A stretch of 64,000 nt of DNA from Microbacter sp. GSS18 (lineage in GTDB: Bacteria; Actinomycetota; Actinomycetes; Actinomycetales; Microbacteriaceae): NCBI GenBank assembly GCA_029319145.1, contig CP119753.1, positions 434,001 through 498,000 of the forward strand. Direction: 5' to 3'. This document shows, in pieces, positions 36,719 to 45,529 of the stretch; position 1 is the first letter of the stretch; every line of letters starts with the position of its first letter. Under the pieces are notes generated by a model that saw only the letters and a program-made list of their open reading frames with translations, ran no database searches and was not told where the DNA came from. The position numbers were made by a program, and so were the translations under genes.

Positions 36719-38311
36719 TCACGCGCCCCAGCCGGGCATCCACGTGTGGATGAACCAGTAGTCGTACGTGATCTGCATCGCCGACACCAGCGGATACCAG
36801 AACACCGACAGCGCCACGACGACCCACAGGAACACCCACACCAGCCGCTGCCCGGTCAGCCGCCGGTAGTCGTCGGCGTCACGCGGACCGGCGATGTCGC
36901 GCAGCGCGAACACGAGGGCGAGCATCATGAACGGCATCATCAGCACCGTGTAGAACTGGAAGATCGTGCGATCGGGGTACAGCAGCCACGGCCCGTACGT
37001 GACCCCGATCGCGGTGAGCACGAGGGCGTCGCGCCAGTCCCGCCGCACGACGAACCGGTAGACGAGGTACAGGACCGCCGCCACGCCCGCCCACCACAGC
37101 AGCGGGTTGGGCATGCTCGAGATCGACTGCGAGCACCCCGAGGCGACGTCGCACCCGTTCTCGCCCTCGGCGACGAACCGGTAGTACATGCCGGTCGGGC
37201 GCAGCAGGAGCGGCCACTGCCACGCGGGGCTGGAGTACGGGTGGCCCCCGACGATGTTGGAGGCGGAGTTGAACATCGTGATGTGATGCCGCCACAGGCT
37301 CTGCAGAGGCAGAGGCACCCACGACAAGAGCCCCGTCGCGGGGTCGCCGTCGGCCACGTGGCGGTCGTAGCCGCCGTCCGTGACGAGCCACCCGGTCCAC
37401 GACGCCACATAGACCGCGACGGCCACGGGGACGAGCAGCACGAACGTCACGACGCCCTGGCGCACGGCATCCGTCGGCCACAGCAGCACGCCCGCGTGTC
37501 GGCGCGCGAGCGCGTCGGTGACCACCAGGTACACGCCGAGGCCCGCGAGCACCCACACACCCGACCACTTCACCGCCGTCGCCGCCCCCAGCGCCGCCCC
37601 GGCGGCGACGATCCAGGGCCGGTTCCACAGGATCGGGCCCCACACCGGGCCCACGTCTCCCTCGAAACGCGCCCCGACGGTCGTCGCGATGCGCTCCATC
37701 GTGCGCTGGCGGTCGATCACGACGAACAGCACCGCCAGCAGCACGAAGAACGTCAGCGTGCCGTCCAGCAGCGCCAGGCGGCTCATCGCGATCGAGAGCC
37801 CGTCGATCGCGAGGAAGAATCCGGCGAGGACGGCGACCGTGGTGGATCCGGTCATCCGCCGCGCGATCAGCATGAGCACGAGGACGGATGCCGTGCCGGC
37901 CAGCGCCGTGGTGAACCGCCAGCCCCAGCCGGTCTCGGGGCCGAGGGCGAGCATGCCGAGGCCGATCAGCCACTTGCCCAGCGGCGGATGGATGACGAAC
38001 CCGGGATCGGACGAGAACGAGTTCGCGTCGCCGGCGAGGAACGCGTCGTTCCCGTCGGGCCACGACCCCTCGTAGCCGAGCTGCGTGAGCGTCCAGCCGT
38101 CCTTGACGTAGTAGGTCTCGTCGAACTGGTTCATCGCGTCGTGCGGATTCGCGAGGTTCCAAAAGCGCAGGGCGGCCGCCAGCAGCACCACGAGCACAGG
38201 GGCGAGCCGGTCGTAGAGCAGCTGCACGCGGGGATCCGAGGCCAGCAGGTCGTGCCAGCGGTCCAGCAGCGATCGACGCGCGGGCAGCAGCGGCTCGGCG
38301 GTCGTCGTCAC
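36719..38311 (-). CDS. pmt: Protein O-mannosyltransferase (GT39)
   Basis: A 530-aa membrane glycosyltransferase that moves mannose from polyprenyl-phosphate-mannose to Ser/Thr of exported proteins. The first extracellular loop carries the catalytic acidic motif NQFDETYYVKDGWTLTQLGYEGSW, then HPPLGKWLIGLG. About 11 membrane helices follow, and the PMT C-terminal four-helix block contains YPDRTIFQFYTVLMMPFMMLAL. GTG at 38311 has TAGGCT 6 bases upstream. It is divergent from rsmI, an arrangement common in actinobacteria. Confidence 0.93.
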   Translation of the reverse strand: MTTTAEPLLPARRSLLDRWHDLLASDPRVQLLYDRLAPVLVVLLAAALRFWNLANPHDAMNQFDETYYVKDGWTLTQLGYEGSWPDGNDAFLAGDANSFSSDPGFVIHPPLGKWLIGLGMLALGPETGWGWRFTTALAGTASVLVLMLIARRMTGSTTVAVLAGFFLAIDGLSIAMSRLALLDGTLTFFVLLAVLFVVIDRQRTMERIATTVGARFEGDVGPVWGPILWNRPWIVAAGAALGAATAVKWSGVWVLAGLGVYLVVTDALARRHAGVLLWPTDAVRQGVVTFVLLVPVAVAVYVASWTGWLVTDGGYDRHVADGDPATGLLSWVPLPLQSLWRHHITMFNSASNIVGGHPYSSPAWQWPLLLRPTGMYYRFVAEGENGCDVASGCSQSISSMPNPLLWWAGVAAVLYLVYRFVVRRDWRDALVLTAIGVTYGPWLLYPDRTIFQFYTVLMMPFMMLALVFALRDIAGPRDADDYRRLTGQRLVWVFLWVVVALSVFWYPLVSAMQITYDYWFIHTWMPGWGA

Positions 38312-38317
38312 CCGAAC

Positions 38318-38323
38318 AGCCTA
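38318..38323 (-). promoter_or_regulatory. -10 box of leaderless pmt promoter
   Basis: TAGGCT on the minus strand, 6 bases before GTG at 38311. Confidence 0.55.
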
Positions 38324-38348
38324 AGGCGCGGCCGGCGCGGGCCCGGTC

Positions 38349-38354
38349 TAGGCT
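38349..38354 (+). promoter_or_regulatory. -10 box of leaderless rsmI promoter
   Basis: TAGGCT, 6 bases before GTG at 38361. Divergent with the pmt promoter in a 49-base gap. Confidence 0.55.
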
Positions 38355-38360
38355 GGCGGG

Positions 38361-39185
38361 GTGCTGATCCTCGCGGCCACTCCCATCGGCAATCTGGGCG
38401 ACGCCTCCCGGCGCCTGGTCGAGGCGCTCCAGGCCGCGACCGTGGTCGCCGCCGAGGACACCCGCACGACGCAGCGGCTGCTGGCCGCGCTCGGCATCGA
38501 GAACCGGCCGCGGCTGATCGCCCTCCACGACCACAACGAGAAGGAGCGCGCCGCCGACCTGGTCGAGACCGCCCGCACCGAGGACGTGCTGCTGCTGAGC
38601 GACGCCGGGATGCCGACCGTGAGCGACCCGGGATTCGCCGTCGTGGCGGCGGCCGCCGCGGCGGACGTGCCGGTGACGGCCCTGCCGGGGCCGTCCGCCG
38701 TCATCACGGCGCTCGCGGTGTCGGGGCTGGCGACGGACCGCTTCGCGTTCGAGGGGTTCCTGCCGCGCAAGGCGGGGGAGCGGCGGACGCAGCTGGCGGA
38801 GCTGGCGGCCGAGCCGCGAACCCTGGTGTTCTTCGAGGCGCCGTCGCGTCTCGCCCAGAGCCTGGCCGACATGGCCGGCGCGTTCGGCGCGGATCGCCGC
38901 GCGGCGGTGTGCCGCGAGCTCACCAAGCTCCACGAAGAGATCGTGCGGGGGCCGCTGGCGGACCTGGCCGCGTGGGCCGATCGCGGAGTGCGCGGCGAGA
39001 TCGTCGTGGTCGTCGCCGGGGCCGAGCGTCGGGCTGTCGTCTTCGCCGACGCCGTGGCCCAGGTCGCCGAGCTCGTCGCCGCCGGTACGCGGCTCAAGGA
39101 GGCTGCGTCCGAGGTGTCGCGTGCGACGGGGCACTCGTCGCGCGAGCTGTACCAGGCGACGCTGGCCGCTCGCGGGTCGTCGTAA
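38361..39185 (+). CDS. rsmI: 16S rRNA (cytidine1402-2'-O)-methyltransferase
   Basis: A 274-aa tetrapyrrole-methylase-fold enzyme that methylates the ribose of C1402 in 16S rRNA. LILAATPIGNLGDASRRLVEAL is the N-terminal signature, EDTRTTQRLL and LLSDAGMPTVSDPGFAVV the SAM site, FEGFLPRKAGERRTQL the substrate region and RELTKLHEEIVRG the C-terminal domain. A hairpin starts directly after the stop codon. Confidence 0.94.
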   Translation: MLILAATPIGNLGDASRRLVEALQAATVVAAEDTRTTQRLLAALGIENRPRLIALHDHNEKERAADLVETARTEDVLLLSDAGMPTVSDPGFAVVAAAAAADVPVTALPGPSAVITALAVSGLATDRFAFEGFLPRKAGERRTQLAELAAEPRTLVFFEAPSRLAQSLADMAGAFGADRRAAVCRELTKLHEEIVRGPLADLAAWADRGVRGEIVVVVAGAERRAVVFADAVAQVAELVAAGTRLKEAASEVSRATGHSSRELYQATLAARGSS

Positions 39186-39234
39186 TGTGACGACGGGCCT
39201 GTTCCGGCGCCGGTCCGCGGGCCCGATCGTCACA
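39186..39234 (+). terminator. Hairpin directly after rsmI
   Basis: TGTGACGA (39186-39193) pairs with TCGTCACA (39227-39234); the stem continues with CGGGCC/GGCCCG after one bulged base. Loop of about 20 bases that is itself GC-rich. It separates rsmI from the metG promoter. Confidence 0.5.
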
Positions 39235-39262
39235 GGCGTCGGGGGGACGCGCAGGGGCGAAC

Positions 39263-39268
39263 TAGACT
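39263..39268 (+). promoter_or_regulatory. -10 box of leaderless metG promoter
   Basis: TAGACT, 6 bases before GTG at 39275. Confidence 0.55.
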
Positions 39269-39274
39269 CTTCTG

Positions 39275-40852
39275 GTGACCTCCGGCCGATCCTTCTATGC
39301 CACGACGCCGATCTACTACCCGAGCGACGTGCCGCACATCGGCCACGGCTACACGACCGTGGCGGTGGACGCGCTCGCCCGCTGGCACCGCCAGGCCGGC
39401 GACGACACCTGGATGCTCACGGGCACCGACGAGCACGGCCAGAAGATGATGCGCGCCGCCGCCGCCAACGGCGCGACGCCGCAGGAGTGGGTCGACCGGC
39501 TCGTCGCCGAGTCCTGGTATCCGCTGCTGGAGACCCTCGACGTCGCCAACGACGACTTCATCCGCACCACCCAGCCGCGCCACGAGGAGCGCGTGCGCGA
39601 GTTCGTGCAGGCGATCTACGACCGCGGCTACATCTACGCCGGCGAGTTCGAGGCCCTGTACTGCGTGGGCTGCGAGGAGTTCAAGACCGAGGCCGAGATC
39701 CTCGACGGCACCGGCGCGTTCGAGGGCCTGAAGGTGTGCGCGATCCACTCCAAGCCGCTGGAGCTGCTGCAGGAGAAGAACTACTTCTTCAAGCTCAGCG
39801 AGTTCCAGGACCGGCTGCTGGAGCTGTACAGGACCGTACCGGACTTCATCCGCCCCGAGTCGGCCCGCAACGAGGTCGTCTCCTTCGTCAAGAGCGGACT
39901 GAAGGACCTGTCGATCTCGCGCTCGACGTTCGACTGGGGCATCAAGGTGCCGTGGGACGAGTCGCACGTCATCTACGTGTGGGTGGACGCGCTGCTGAAC
40001 TACGCCACGGCCGTCGGCTTCGGCACCGATCCCGAGCAGTTCGCGCGGCGCTGGCCGGCGTACCACATCGTCGGCAAGGACATCCTGCGCTTCCACGCGG
40101 TGATCTGGCCGGCCATGCTGATGGCCGCCGGTGTCGAGGTGCCGCGCGGCGTGTTCGCGCACGGCTGGCTGCTGGTCGGCGGCGAGAAGATGTCGAAGTC
40201 GAAGCTCACCGGCATCGCGCCCGCCGAGATCACCGACGTGTTCGGCTCCGACGCGTACCGCTTCTACTTCCTGTCGGCCATCGCCTTCGGCCAGGACGGC
40301 TCGTTCTCGTGGGAGGACCTGTCGGCGCGGTACCAGGCCGAGCTCGCCAACGGCTTCGGCAACCTCGCATCGCGCACCGTCGCGATGATCGAGCGGTACT
40401 ACGAAGGCATCGTCCCGCCGCCGGACGGGTACACCGAGGCGGACCTCGGGATCCAGAGGACCGTGGCGGATGCCGCCGCGGCGGCGGACGCCGCGATCGA
40501 CCGGTTCCGCATCGACGAGGCGATCTCGGCGATCTGGACGATCGTGGACGAGCTCAACGGCTACATCACCGACAACGAGCCGTGGGCGCTCGCGAAGGAC
40601 GACGCCCAGCGGTCGCGCCTGGGGACGGTGCTCTACACGTGCGCCGAGGGTCTGCGCGCCCTCGCGACGCTCCTGTCGCCGGTGATGCCGGCGGCGACCG
40701 AGAAGCTGTGGGTCGCGCTCGGTGCGGCCGAGATGCTCGGCCGGCTGCAGGACCAGCCGATCCGCGAGGCGGGCGCGTGGGGCGTGCTCACGCCCGGCAC
40801 GAGCGTGAACGGGCTCTCGCCGCTGTTCCCGCGCGTCGAGCAGCACGCCTGA
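39275..40852 (+). CDS. metG: Methionyl-tRNA synthetase
   Basis: A 525-aa class I synthetase. HIGH motif at residues 21-24 (PSDVPHIGHGY), KMSKS at 305-309 (GGEKMSKSKL), and the connective peptide contains CVGCEEFKTEAEI with a single remaining knuckle pair. It lacks the C-terminal tRNA-binding extension, as is usual for actinobacterial short-form MetG. Leaderless GTG start. Followed by a pair of repeat elements and then tatD, so it may not be co-transcribed with tatD. Confidence 0.95.
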   Translation: MTSGRSFYATTPIYYPSDVPHIGHGYTTVAVDALARWHRQAGDDTWMLTGTDEHGQKMMRAAAANGATPQEWVDRLVAESWYPLLETLDVANDDFIRTTQPRHEERVREFVQAIYDRGYIYAGEFEALYCVGCEEFKTEAEILDGTGAFEGLKVCAIHSKPLELLQEKNYFFKLSEFQDRLLELYRTVPDFIRPESARNEVVSFVKSGLKDLSISRSTFDWGIKVPWDESHVIYVWVDALLNYATAVGFGTDPEQFARRWPAYHIVGKDILRFHAVIWPAMLMAAGVEVPRGVFAHGWLLVGGEKMSKSKLTGIAPAEITDVFGSDAYRFYFLSAIAFGQDGSFSWEDLSARYQAELANGFGNLASRTVAMIERYYEGIVPPPDGYTEADLGIQRTVADAAAAADAAIDRFRIDEAISAIWTIVDELNGYITDNEPWALAKDDAQRSRLGTVLYTCAEGLRALATLLSPVMPAATEKLWVALGAAEMLGRLQDQPIREAGAWGVLTPGTSVNGLSPLFPRVEQHA

Positions 40853-40875
40853 CGTCGCCGCGCGCCGGGGCATCC

Positions 40876-40928
40876 GTGTCCCACTTCTGGCCGCATGCGA
40901 GCCGCCGGCGCGACCAGATTCGGGACAC
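40876..40928. repeat. 53-bp inverted-repeat element, copy 1
   Basis: Begins GTGTCCCACTTCTGGCCGC and ends with CGACCAGATTCGGGACAC. The two ends are reverse complements over 18 positions with about four mismatches. The centre contains CGAGCCG, shared with copy 2. The same left arm recurs 85 bases downstream. Confidence 0.7.
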
Positions 40929-40960
40929 GGCCCCCGGTGCCGGCCCGAGCCGGATGGAGC

Positions 40961-41013
40961 GTGTCCCACTTCTGGTCGCTCGAGCCGGCGCCAGGCGACC
41001 AGAATGGGGACAC
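40961..41013. repeat. 53-bp inverted-repeat element, copy 2
   Basis: Begins GTGTCCCACTTCTGGTCGC and ends GCGACCAGAATGGGGACAC: 19-bp arms with two mismatches. Same length and arm sequence as copy 1, in a 32-base-spaced tandem. A REP/REPIN-like intergenic element or a twin binding site are both possible. Confidence 0.7.
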
Positions 41014-41054
41014 GGATGCCGGGGACGACGGATGCCGCCGGAGAGGAACAACGC

Positions 41055-41948
41055 ATGAGCCAGCCCGACCCGAGCCAGTACGTGCGCGAGCGCGAGAAGG
41101 GTTCGCGCGACGTCAGCTACCCGGCGGCGCCCGAACCCCTCGGCATCCCGACCTACGACAACCACGCCCACCTCGAGATCGCCGATGGACCGGACGGCGG
41201 TCTCACGCTCGACGAGCAGCTGGCGCGCGCCGGTGAGGTCGGCGTCATCGGCGTCGTGCAGGCCGGCGGCGACATCGAGTCCAGCCGCTGGTCGGCGTGG
41301 GCGGCGGCGTCGCACCCGCGCGTCCTCGCGGCCGTCGCGATCCACCCGAACGAAGCCCCCGCCTACGCCGATGCCGGGCGCCTCGACGAGGCGATCGCCG
41401 TCGTCGACGAGCTCGCCGCGCAGCCGCGCGTGCGGGCGATCGGCGAGACGGGGCTGGACTTCTTCCGCACCGACGAGGCGGGGCTCCCCGCGCAGTTCAC
41501 GAGCTTCGAGGCGCACATCGCACTGGCGAAGAAGCACGGGATCGCGATGCAGATCCATGACCGCGACGCCCACGATGCCGTCCTCGAGACGCTCGAGCGG
41601 GTCGGAGCGCCCGACCGCACGGTGTTCCACTGCTTCTCGGGCGACGAGGAGATGGCGCGCATCGCCGCCGATCGCGGCTACTACCTGTCGTTCGCCGGCA
41701 ATGTGACGTTCAAGAACGCGCAGAACCTGCGCGACGCCCTCGCCGTGACGCCGCGCGAGCGGATCCTCGTCGAGACCGACGCCCCGTTCCTCACGCCCAC
41801 GCCGCACCGGGGCCGTCCGAACGCGCCGTACCTCATCCCGGTCACCGTGCGGTTCATGGCGGCGGAGCTCGGGATGGACGCCGAGGCGCTGGCGGCGCAG
41901 ATCGCGGCGAACACGCTCGAGGTCTACGGACCGTTCGAGCCGGTGTGA
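41055..41948 (+). CDS. TatD-family metal-dependent hydrolase (DNase)
   Basis: A 297-aa TIM-barrel hydrolase. TYDNHAHLEI gives the two metal histidines, AIGETGLDFFRTD the bridging glutamate, QIHDRDAHDAVLE and VFHCFSGDEEMA further metal ligands, and ILVETDAPFLTPTPHRG the last aspartate. TatD enzymes have 3'-5' DNase activity in vitro. ATG at 41055 has AGAGGA upstream. It starts 41 bases after the second repeat element and precedes rsmA, a frequent actinobacterial order (metG-tatD-rsmA). Confidence 0.92.
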   Translation: MSQPDPSQYVREREKGSRDVSYPAAPEPLGIPTYDNHAHLEIADGPDGGLTLDEQLARAGEVGVIGVVQAGGDIESSRWSAWAAASHPRVLAAVAIHPNEAPAYADAGRLDEAIAVVDELAAQPRVRAIGETGLDFFRTDEAGLPAQFTSFEAHIALAKKHGIAMQIHDRDAHDAVLETLERVGAPDRTVFHCFSGDEEMARIAADRGYYLSFAGNVTFKNAQNLRDALAVTPRERILVETDAPFLTPTPHRGRPNAPYLIPVTVRFMAAELGMDAEALAAQIAANTLEVYGPFEPV

Positions 41949-41984
41949 CGCCCGTCGCGCCCGGGGACGGCACCCGCCGCTGGG

Positions 41985-41990
41985 TAGGGT
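41985..41990 (+). promoter_or_regulatory. -10 box of leaderless rsmA promoter
   Basis: TAGGGT, 6 bases before ATG at 41997. Confidence 0.55.
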
Positions 41991-41996
41991 GAACGC

Positions 41997-42842
41997 ATGT
42001 CCGTGTCTCTCCTCGGTGCCGCCGAGATCCGCTCCCTCGCCGCCGAGCTCGACGTCACCCCGACCAAGAAGCTGGGGCAGAACTTCGTCGTCGACGCGAA
42101 CACGGTGCGCAAGATCGTGCACGTGGCGGACGTGCGCGACGGCGAGCGGGTCGTCGAAGTCGGTCCGGGCCTGGGCTCGCTGACGCTGGCGATCCTCGAG
42201 ACCGGAGCGAGCGTGACCGCGGTCGAGATCGACCACCGCCTCGCCGAGCGGCTGCCCGCCACCGCCGCCGCCCACGGCGTGTCCGCCGGCGCGCTGACCG
42301 TGGTCGACGCCGACGCCCTGCGGGTGACCGACCTGCCGGGGGACCCGAGCGTGCTCGTGGCGAATCTTCCCTACAACGTCAGCGTTCCGGTGCTGCTGCA
42401 CTTCCTCGAGACGTTCCCCGGACTCCGGCGTGGCGTCGTGATGGTGCAGTCCGAGGTGGGCGAGCGCCTCGCGGCGCCGCCGGGATCGAAGGTGTACGGG
42501 GCTCCCAGCGTCAAGGCCGCGTGGTACGGCCCGTGGCGGCTGGCGGGCTCGGTGTCCCGCCAGGTCTTCTGGCCGGTCCCCAACGTCGACAGCGTGCTGG
42601 TCGCGTTCGAGCGCGACGACGAGCCCCGCGGCGACGAGGAGCTCCGGCGTCGCACGTTCGCGATCGTCGACGCCGCGTTCCAGCAGCGGCGCAAGATGCT
42701 CCGTCAGGCGCTCGCGTCGAGGCTGGGCGGCAGCGCAGCGCAGGCGTCCGAGCTGCTCGAGCGGGCGGGGGTCGCCCCCACCGCGCGCGGCGAAGAGCTG
42801 GCGATCGAGGACTTCGTGCGCATCGCCCTGGCCGCCGGCTGA
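41997..42842 (+). CDS. rsmA: 16S rRNA (adenine1518/1519-N6)-dimethyltransferase KsgA
   Basis: A 281-aa methyltransferase that dimethylates two adenosines near the 3' end of 16S r[23 protein letters not shown] is the family N-terminus, [16 protein letters not shown] the SAM loop, [16 protein letters not shown] the catalytic NLPY motif, and [13 protein letters not shown] the C-terminal signature. The usual next gene, ispE, lies 3.8 kb further on. Confidence 0.95.
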   Translation: MSVSLLGAAEIRSLAAELDVTPTKKLGQNFVVDANTVRKIVHVADVRDGERVVEVGPGLGSLTLAILETGASVTAVEIDHRLAERLPATAAAHGVSAGALTVVDADALRVTDLPGDPSVLVANLPYNVSVPVLLHFLETFPGLRRGVVMVQSEVGERLAAPPGSKVYGAPSVKAAWYGPWRLAGSVSRQVFWPVPNVDSVLVAFERDDEPRGDEELRRRTFAIVDAAFQQRRKMLRQALASRLGGSAAQASELLERAGVAPTARGEELAIEDFVRIALAAG

Positions 42843-42875
42843 CGCCGCCGGCCGACGCCGCCGGCACCTCCGGCA

Positions 42876-42889
42876 CGGCGAATTCGCCG
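42876..42889. promoter_or_regulatory. 14-bp perfect palindrome upstream of phosphoesterase gene
   Basis: CGGCGAATTCGCCG, in the rsmA-to-phosphoesterase gap, about 95 bases before the latter's ATG. It could be a regulator site or the end of the rsmA transcript. No binder is evident. Confidence 0.3.
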
Positions 42890-42981
42890 AGTGTTCACGC
42901 GGCGGTGGCCCGCAGGTACGAAACATGCCTGTAACATTCCCCGGAGCCTCGTTCCATCCGCGGGGCGGAGGAGAAGATCGG

Positions 42982-43899
42982 ATGCGGACCGCCGAGTACC
43001 CCGACCCCGAGCGCGTGCTGCTGCACATCAGCGACACCCACCTGCGCGCGGACTCGCGCCTGTTCGACCTCGTCGACGGCGCAGAGCGCCTGGAGCGGGC
43101 GCTGCGGGCGATCGAGGGGACCGGCATCCGTCCCGACGCCGTGGTCTTCACCGGCGACCTCGCCGATCTCGGCGAGGAGCGCGCGTACGCCGACCTGCGG
43201 GGGCTCGTCGAGCCGTTCGTCGAGCGACTCGGCACGCGCGTCTTCTGGGTCATGGGCAACCACGACGACCGGGCGGCGTTCCGCGCCGCGCTGCTCGACG
43301 ACGCCTCGGCCGACATGCGTCCGGTCGACCGCGCCTTCGAGCTGGACGGGCTGCGCCTGATCACGCTCGACTCGACCGTCCCCGGCGCGCACCACGGACA
43401 GCTGCGCGACGAGCAGCTGGAGTGGCTCGCCGACGAGCTGGCGACCCCCGCGCCGCTCGGCACGATCCTGGCGATGCACCACCCGCCGGTGCCGAGCGTG
43501 CTGCCGCTGGCCGCCACCGTCGAGCTCCGCGACCAGCGGAGTCTCGCGCGCGTGCTGCGCGGCACCGACGTGCGCGCCATCATCGCCGGCCACCTGCACT
43601 ATTCGACCTTCGCGACGTTCGCGGGCATCCCCGTCTCCGTCGCCTCGTCGACCTGCTACGCGCAGGACCTCACGGTCCCGACGGGTGGCACGCGCCCGCA
43701 GGACGGCGCGCAGGCGTTCAACCTCGTGCACCTGTACGACGACACCGTCGTGCACTCGGTCGTGCCCGTCGACGCGCCTCAGACGCTCGAGTACATCGAC
43801 CCCGACGAGGCCCGGCGACGCCTGCGGGACGCCGGGATCGCCCCGATCAGCCCCGCCCGGCGGGATGCGCCGATCGAGCCGCGCGCTCTTCTTCGCTGA
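42982..43899 (+). CDS. Icc/CpdA-like metallophosphoesterase
   Basis: A 305-aa calcineurin-like phosphoesterase. Metal-binding motifs in order: LLHISDTHL (D-x-H), VFTGDLAD (GD), VMGNHDD (GNHD), AMHHPPVP (H) and IIAGHLHYS (GHxH). The set matches class III cyclic nucleotide phosphodiesterases (CpdA), though activity on cAMP is not certain. The ATG at 42982 has GGAGGAG at good spacing; an in-frame ATG at 42925 lies upstream without one. Its last 53 bases overlap the convergent Stealth gene. Confidence 0.88.
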   Translation: MRTAEYPDPERVLLHISDTHLRADSRLFDLVDGAERLERALRAIEGTGIRPDAVVFTGDLADLGEERAYADLRGLVEPFVERLGTRVFWVMGNHDDRAAFRAALLDDASADMRPVDRAFELDGLRLITLDSTVPGAHHGQLRDEQLEWLADELATPAPLGTILAMHHPPVPSVLPLAATVELRDQRSLARVLRGTDVRAIIAGHLHYSTFATFAGIPVSVASSTCYAQDLTVPTGGTRPQDGAQAFNLVHLYDDTVVHSVVPVDAPQTLEYIDPDEARRRLRDAGIAPISPARRDAPIEPRALLR

Positions 43900-45433
43900 T
43901 CTCGGTCTTCTCCCACGGGGCGCGCACGGGGAACATCCGCTCCAGCGCGGCGCGCAGCGCCGGCACGCGCAGCTCCTCGGGGACTTCGCTGCTGCCGCCG
44001 TCGTTCAGGCAGAACATGTCCACGTCGGTGCGCTCCGCGAGCCGGTCCATGCGCCGCAGCGAGTTCGCGAGCGTGGTCTGGACGTACTCGACGCGGGGGC
44101 GCCGCGTCGAGACGGCGCGACCGGTCATGAGCGCGTAGTAGTGGTACAGGCTGTTGGTCACCGAGATGTCGGTGGCGCTGCGGAAGCGCGATGCCGCGGT
44201 GCGCGCGAAGTCCTCCGCGAAGGTCTCCTCGAGCTCGGCCATGACGCTGCGCCGCAGGGGCGTGGCGCAGTGCTCCAGGTCGCGCACGATCGTGCGTCCG
44301 AAGCGCTCGCGCAGCAGGGCCCTGTTCACGCGCAGGCCGTTGTCGTGTCCGCTGCGGTGCACGTCGGGCGCTCCGGGGCCGATCCGCACGCCGCACTCGA
44401 CGAACTTCGTCACACCCGCCGACGAGAAGAACAGCTCGGGCTCGACGGCGCGGCCGAAGAACATGTCGTCGTTGGAATACAGGAAGTGCTCGGCGATGCC
44501 GGGGATGCGGTGCAGCTGAGCCTCGACCGCGTGCGAGTTGTGGGTCGGCAGCACGCTCGGGTCGGCGAAGAACTCCTCGCTGCGCACGATCGTCACCTTC
44601 GGGTGCTCGGCCAGCCACGCCGGTGCGGGGGAGTCGGTCGCGATGAAGATCCGCCTCACCCACGGCGCGTGCATGTGGACGCTGCGCAGGGCGTAGCGCA
44701 GCTCGTCGACGTGCCGGTAGCGGGCGGGTCCCTCGTCGCCCTCACCCACCACGTACTCGGCCATCTGCGCGGCGCGCTGGCGCTGGAAGTCGCTCGACGA
44801 GCCGTCGACCCACGAGAAGACGAGGTCGACCTCGCCGGTGAACTCGTCGGGCTGCGGGTCGAACATGCCCGCGACCGTGCGCCACGAGCGGCCGTACCGC
44901 TCGACGCGGTCGAAGGCGACGTCCTCCGCCGGCGTGACCTTGCGCAGCAGCGCGTTGGCCGCGGGGGCGTCGACGGTCTCGTCGCCGAAGCGCCAGAACT
45001 CCACACGGGCGCCGACGGAGGCGCCGTACCGCCGTCCGCCCGACGCCGTGATCCGCGGTCGGAAGAAGCGGATCGTCGTCGGCTCGGCTGCCGGCGCGCG
45101 AGTGTCCTGCGCGAGCACCGCCGGCCGGTTCTTCGTCTTGGCGTACAGCGGCTCGCGCGCTGCCACGGCGGCGATCGCCGTCATCGCGGCCTCGGCGGCG
45201 GCCAGGTCGACCACGAGCGCCGGGAGCGTCCGGTTCTGCCGGATCAGCAGCGGCTCGATCCCCGCCTCCTCGAGCGCGGCGGCGACCAGCAGCAGATCCG
45301 CGATGCGCGCGTCGGCCGGGGTCGTCGAGTCGTGCACGAGGTGCATCATTCCGCGCTCGAGCACGATGTCCTCGCGATCGAGCAGTCGTGTGGCCGGCGA
45401 CGGCAGCGGCGGGAGCGCAGACAGCGCGGGCAT
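43847..45433 (-). CDS. Stealth-type sugar-1-phosphotransferase
   Basis: A 528-aa protein with the four conserved regions of the Stealth family, which includes bacterial capsule hexose-1-phosphate transferases and the animal GlcNAc-1-phosphotransferase. CR1 is [19 protein letters not shown]2 covers [30 protein letters not shown] to [18 protein letters not shown]3 includes a conserved HC region ([13 protein letters not shown]); CR4 near the C-terminus is DMFCLNDGG. It should transfer a sugar phosphate to a surface glycan. ATG at 45433 has GGAGGAG upstream. No glycan cluster surrounds it here. Confidence 0.88.
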   Translation of the reverse strand: MPALSALPPLPSPATRLLDREDIVLERGMMHLVHDSTTPADARIADLLLVAAALEEAGIEPLLIRQNRTLPALVVDLAAAEAAMTAIAAVAAREPLYAKTKNRPAVLAQDTRAPAAEPTTIRFFRPRITASGGRRYGASVGARVEFWRFGDETVDAPAANALLRKVTPAEDVAFDRVERYGRSWRTVAGMFDPQPDEFTGEVDLVFSWVDGSSSDFQRQRAAQMAEYVVGEGDEGPARYRHVDELRYALRSVHMHAPWVRRIFIATDSPAPAWLAEHPKVTIVRSEEFFADPSVLPTHNSHAVEAQLHRIPGIAEHFLYSNDDMFFGRAVEPELFFSSAGVTKFVECGVRIGPGAPDVHRSGHDNGLRVNRALLRERFGRTIVRDLEHCATPLRRSVMAELEETFAEDFARTAASRFRSATDISVTNSLYHYYALMTGRAVSTRRPRVEYVQTTLANSLRRMDRLAERTDVDMFCLNDGGSSEVPEELRVPALRAALERMFPVRAPWEKTEISEEERAARSAHPAGRG

Positions 45434-45517
45434 GGCATCCTCCTCCCCGGCCGGGGGCGCACGTGGCCGGTGGCCACACACTAGGCGCGCTCTATTACGG
45501 CGACGTTTCCCGGACGA

Positions 45518-45523
45518 TAGCCT
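45518..45523 (+). promoter_or_regulatory. -10 box of leaderless promoter (aldo/keto reductase 2)
   Basis: TAGCCT, 6 bases before ATG at 45530. Confidence 0.55.
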
Positions 45524-45529
45524 CGGTGC

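Noticed and set aside
36746..39190. Long open frame opposite pmt and overlapping rsmI
   Set aside because: Shadow of pmt and rsmI; low-complexity Arg/His/Gln composition.
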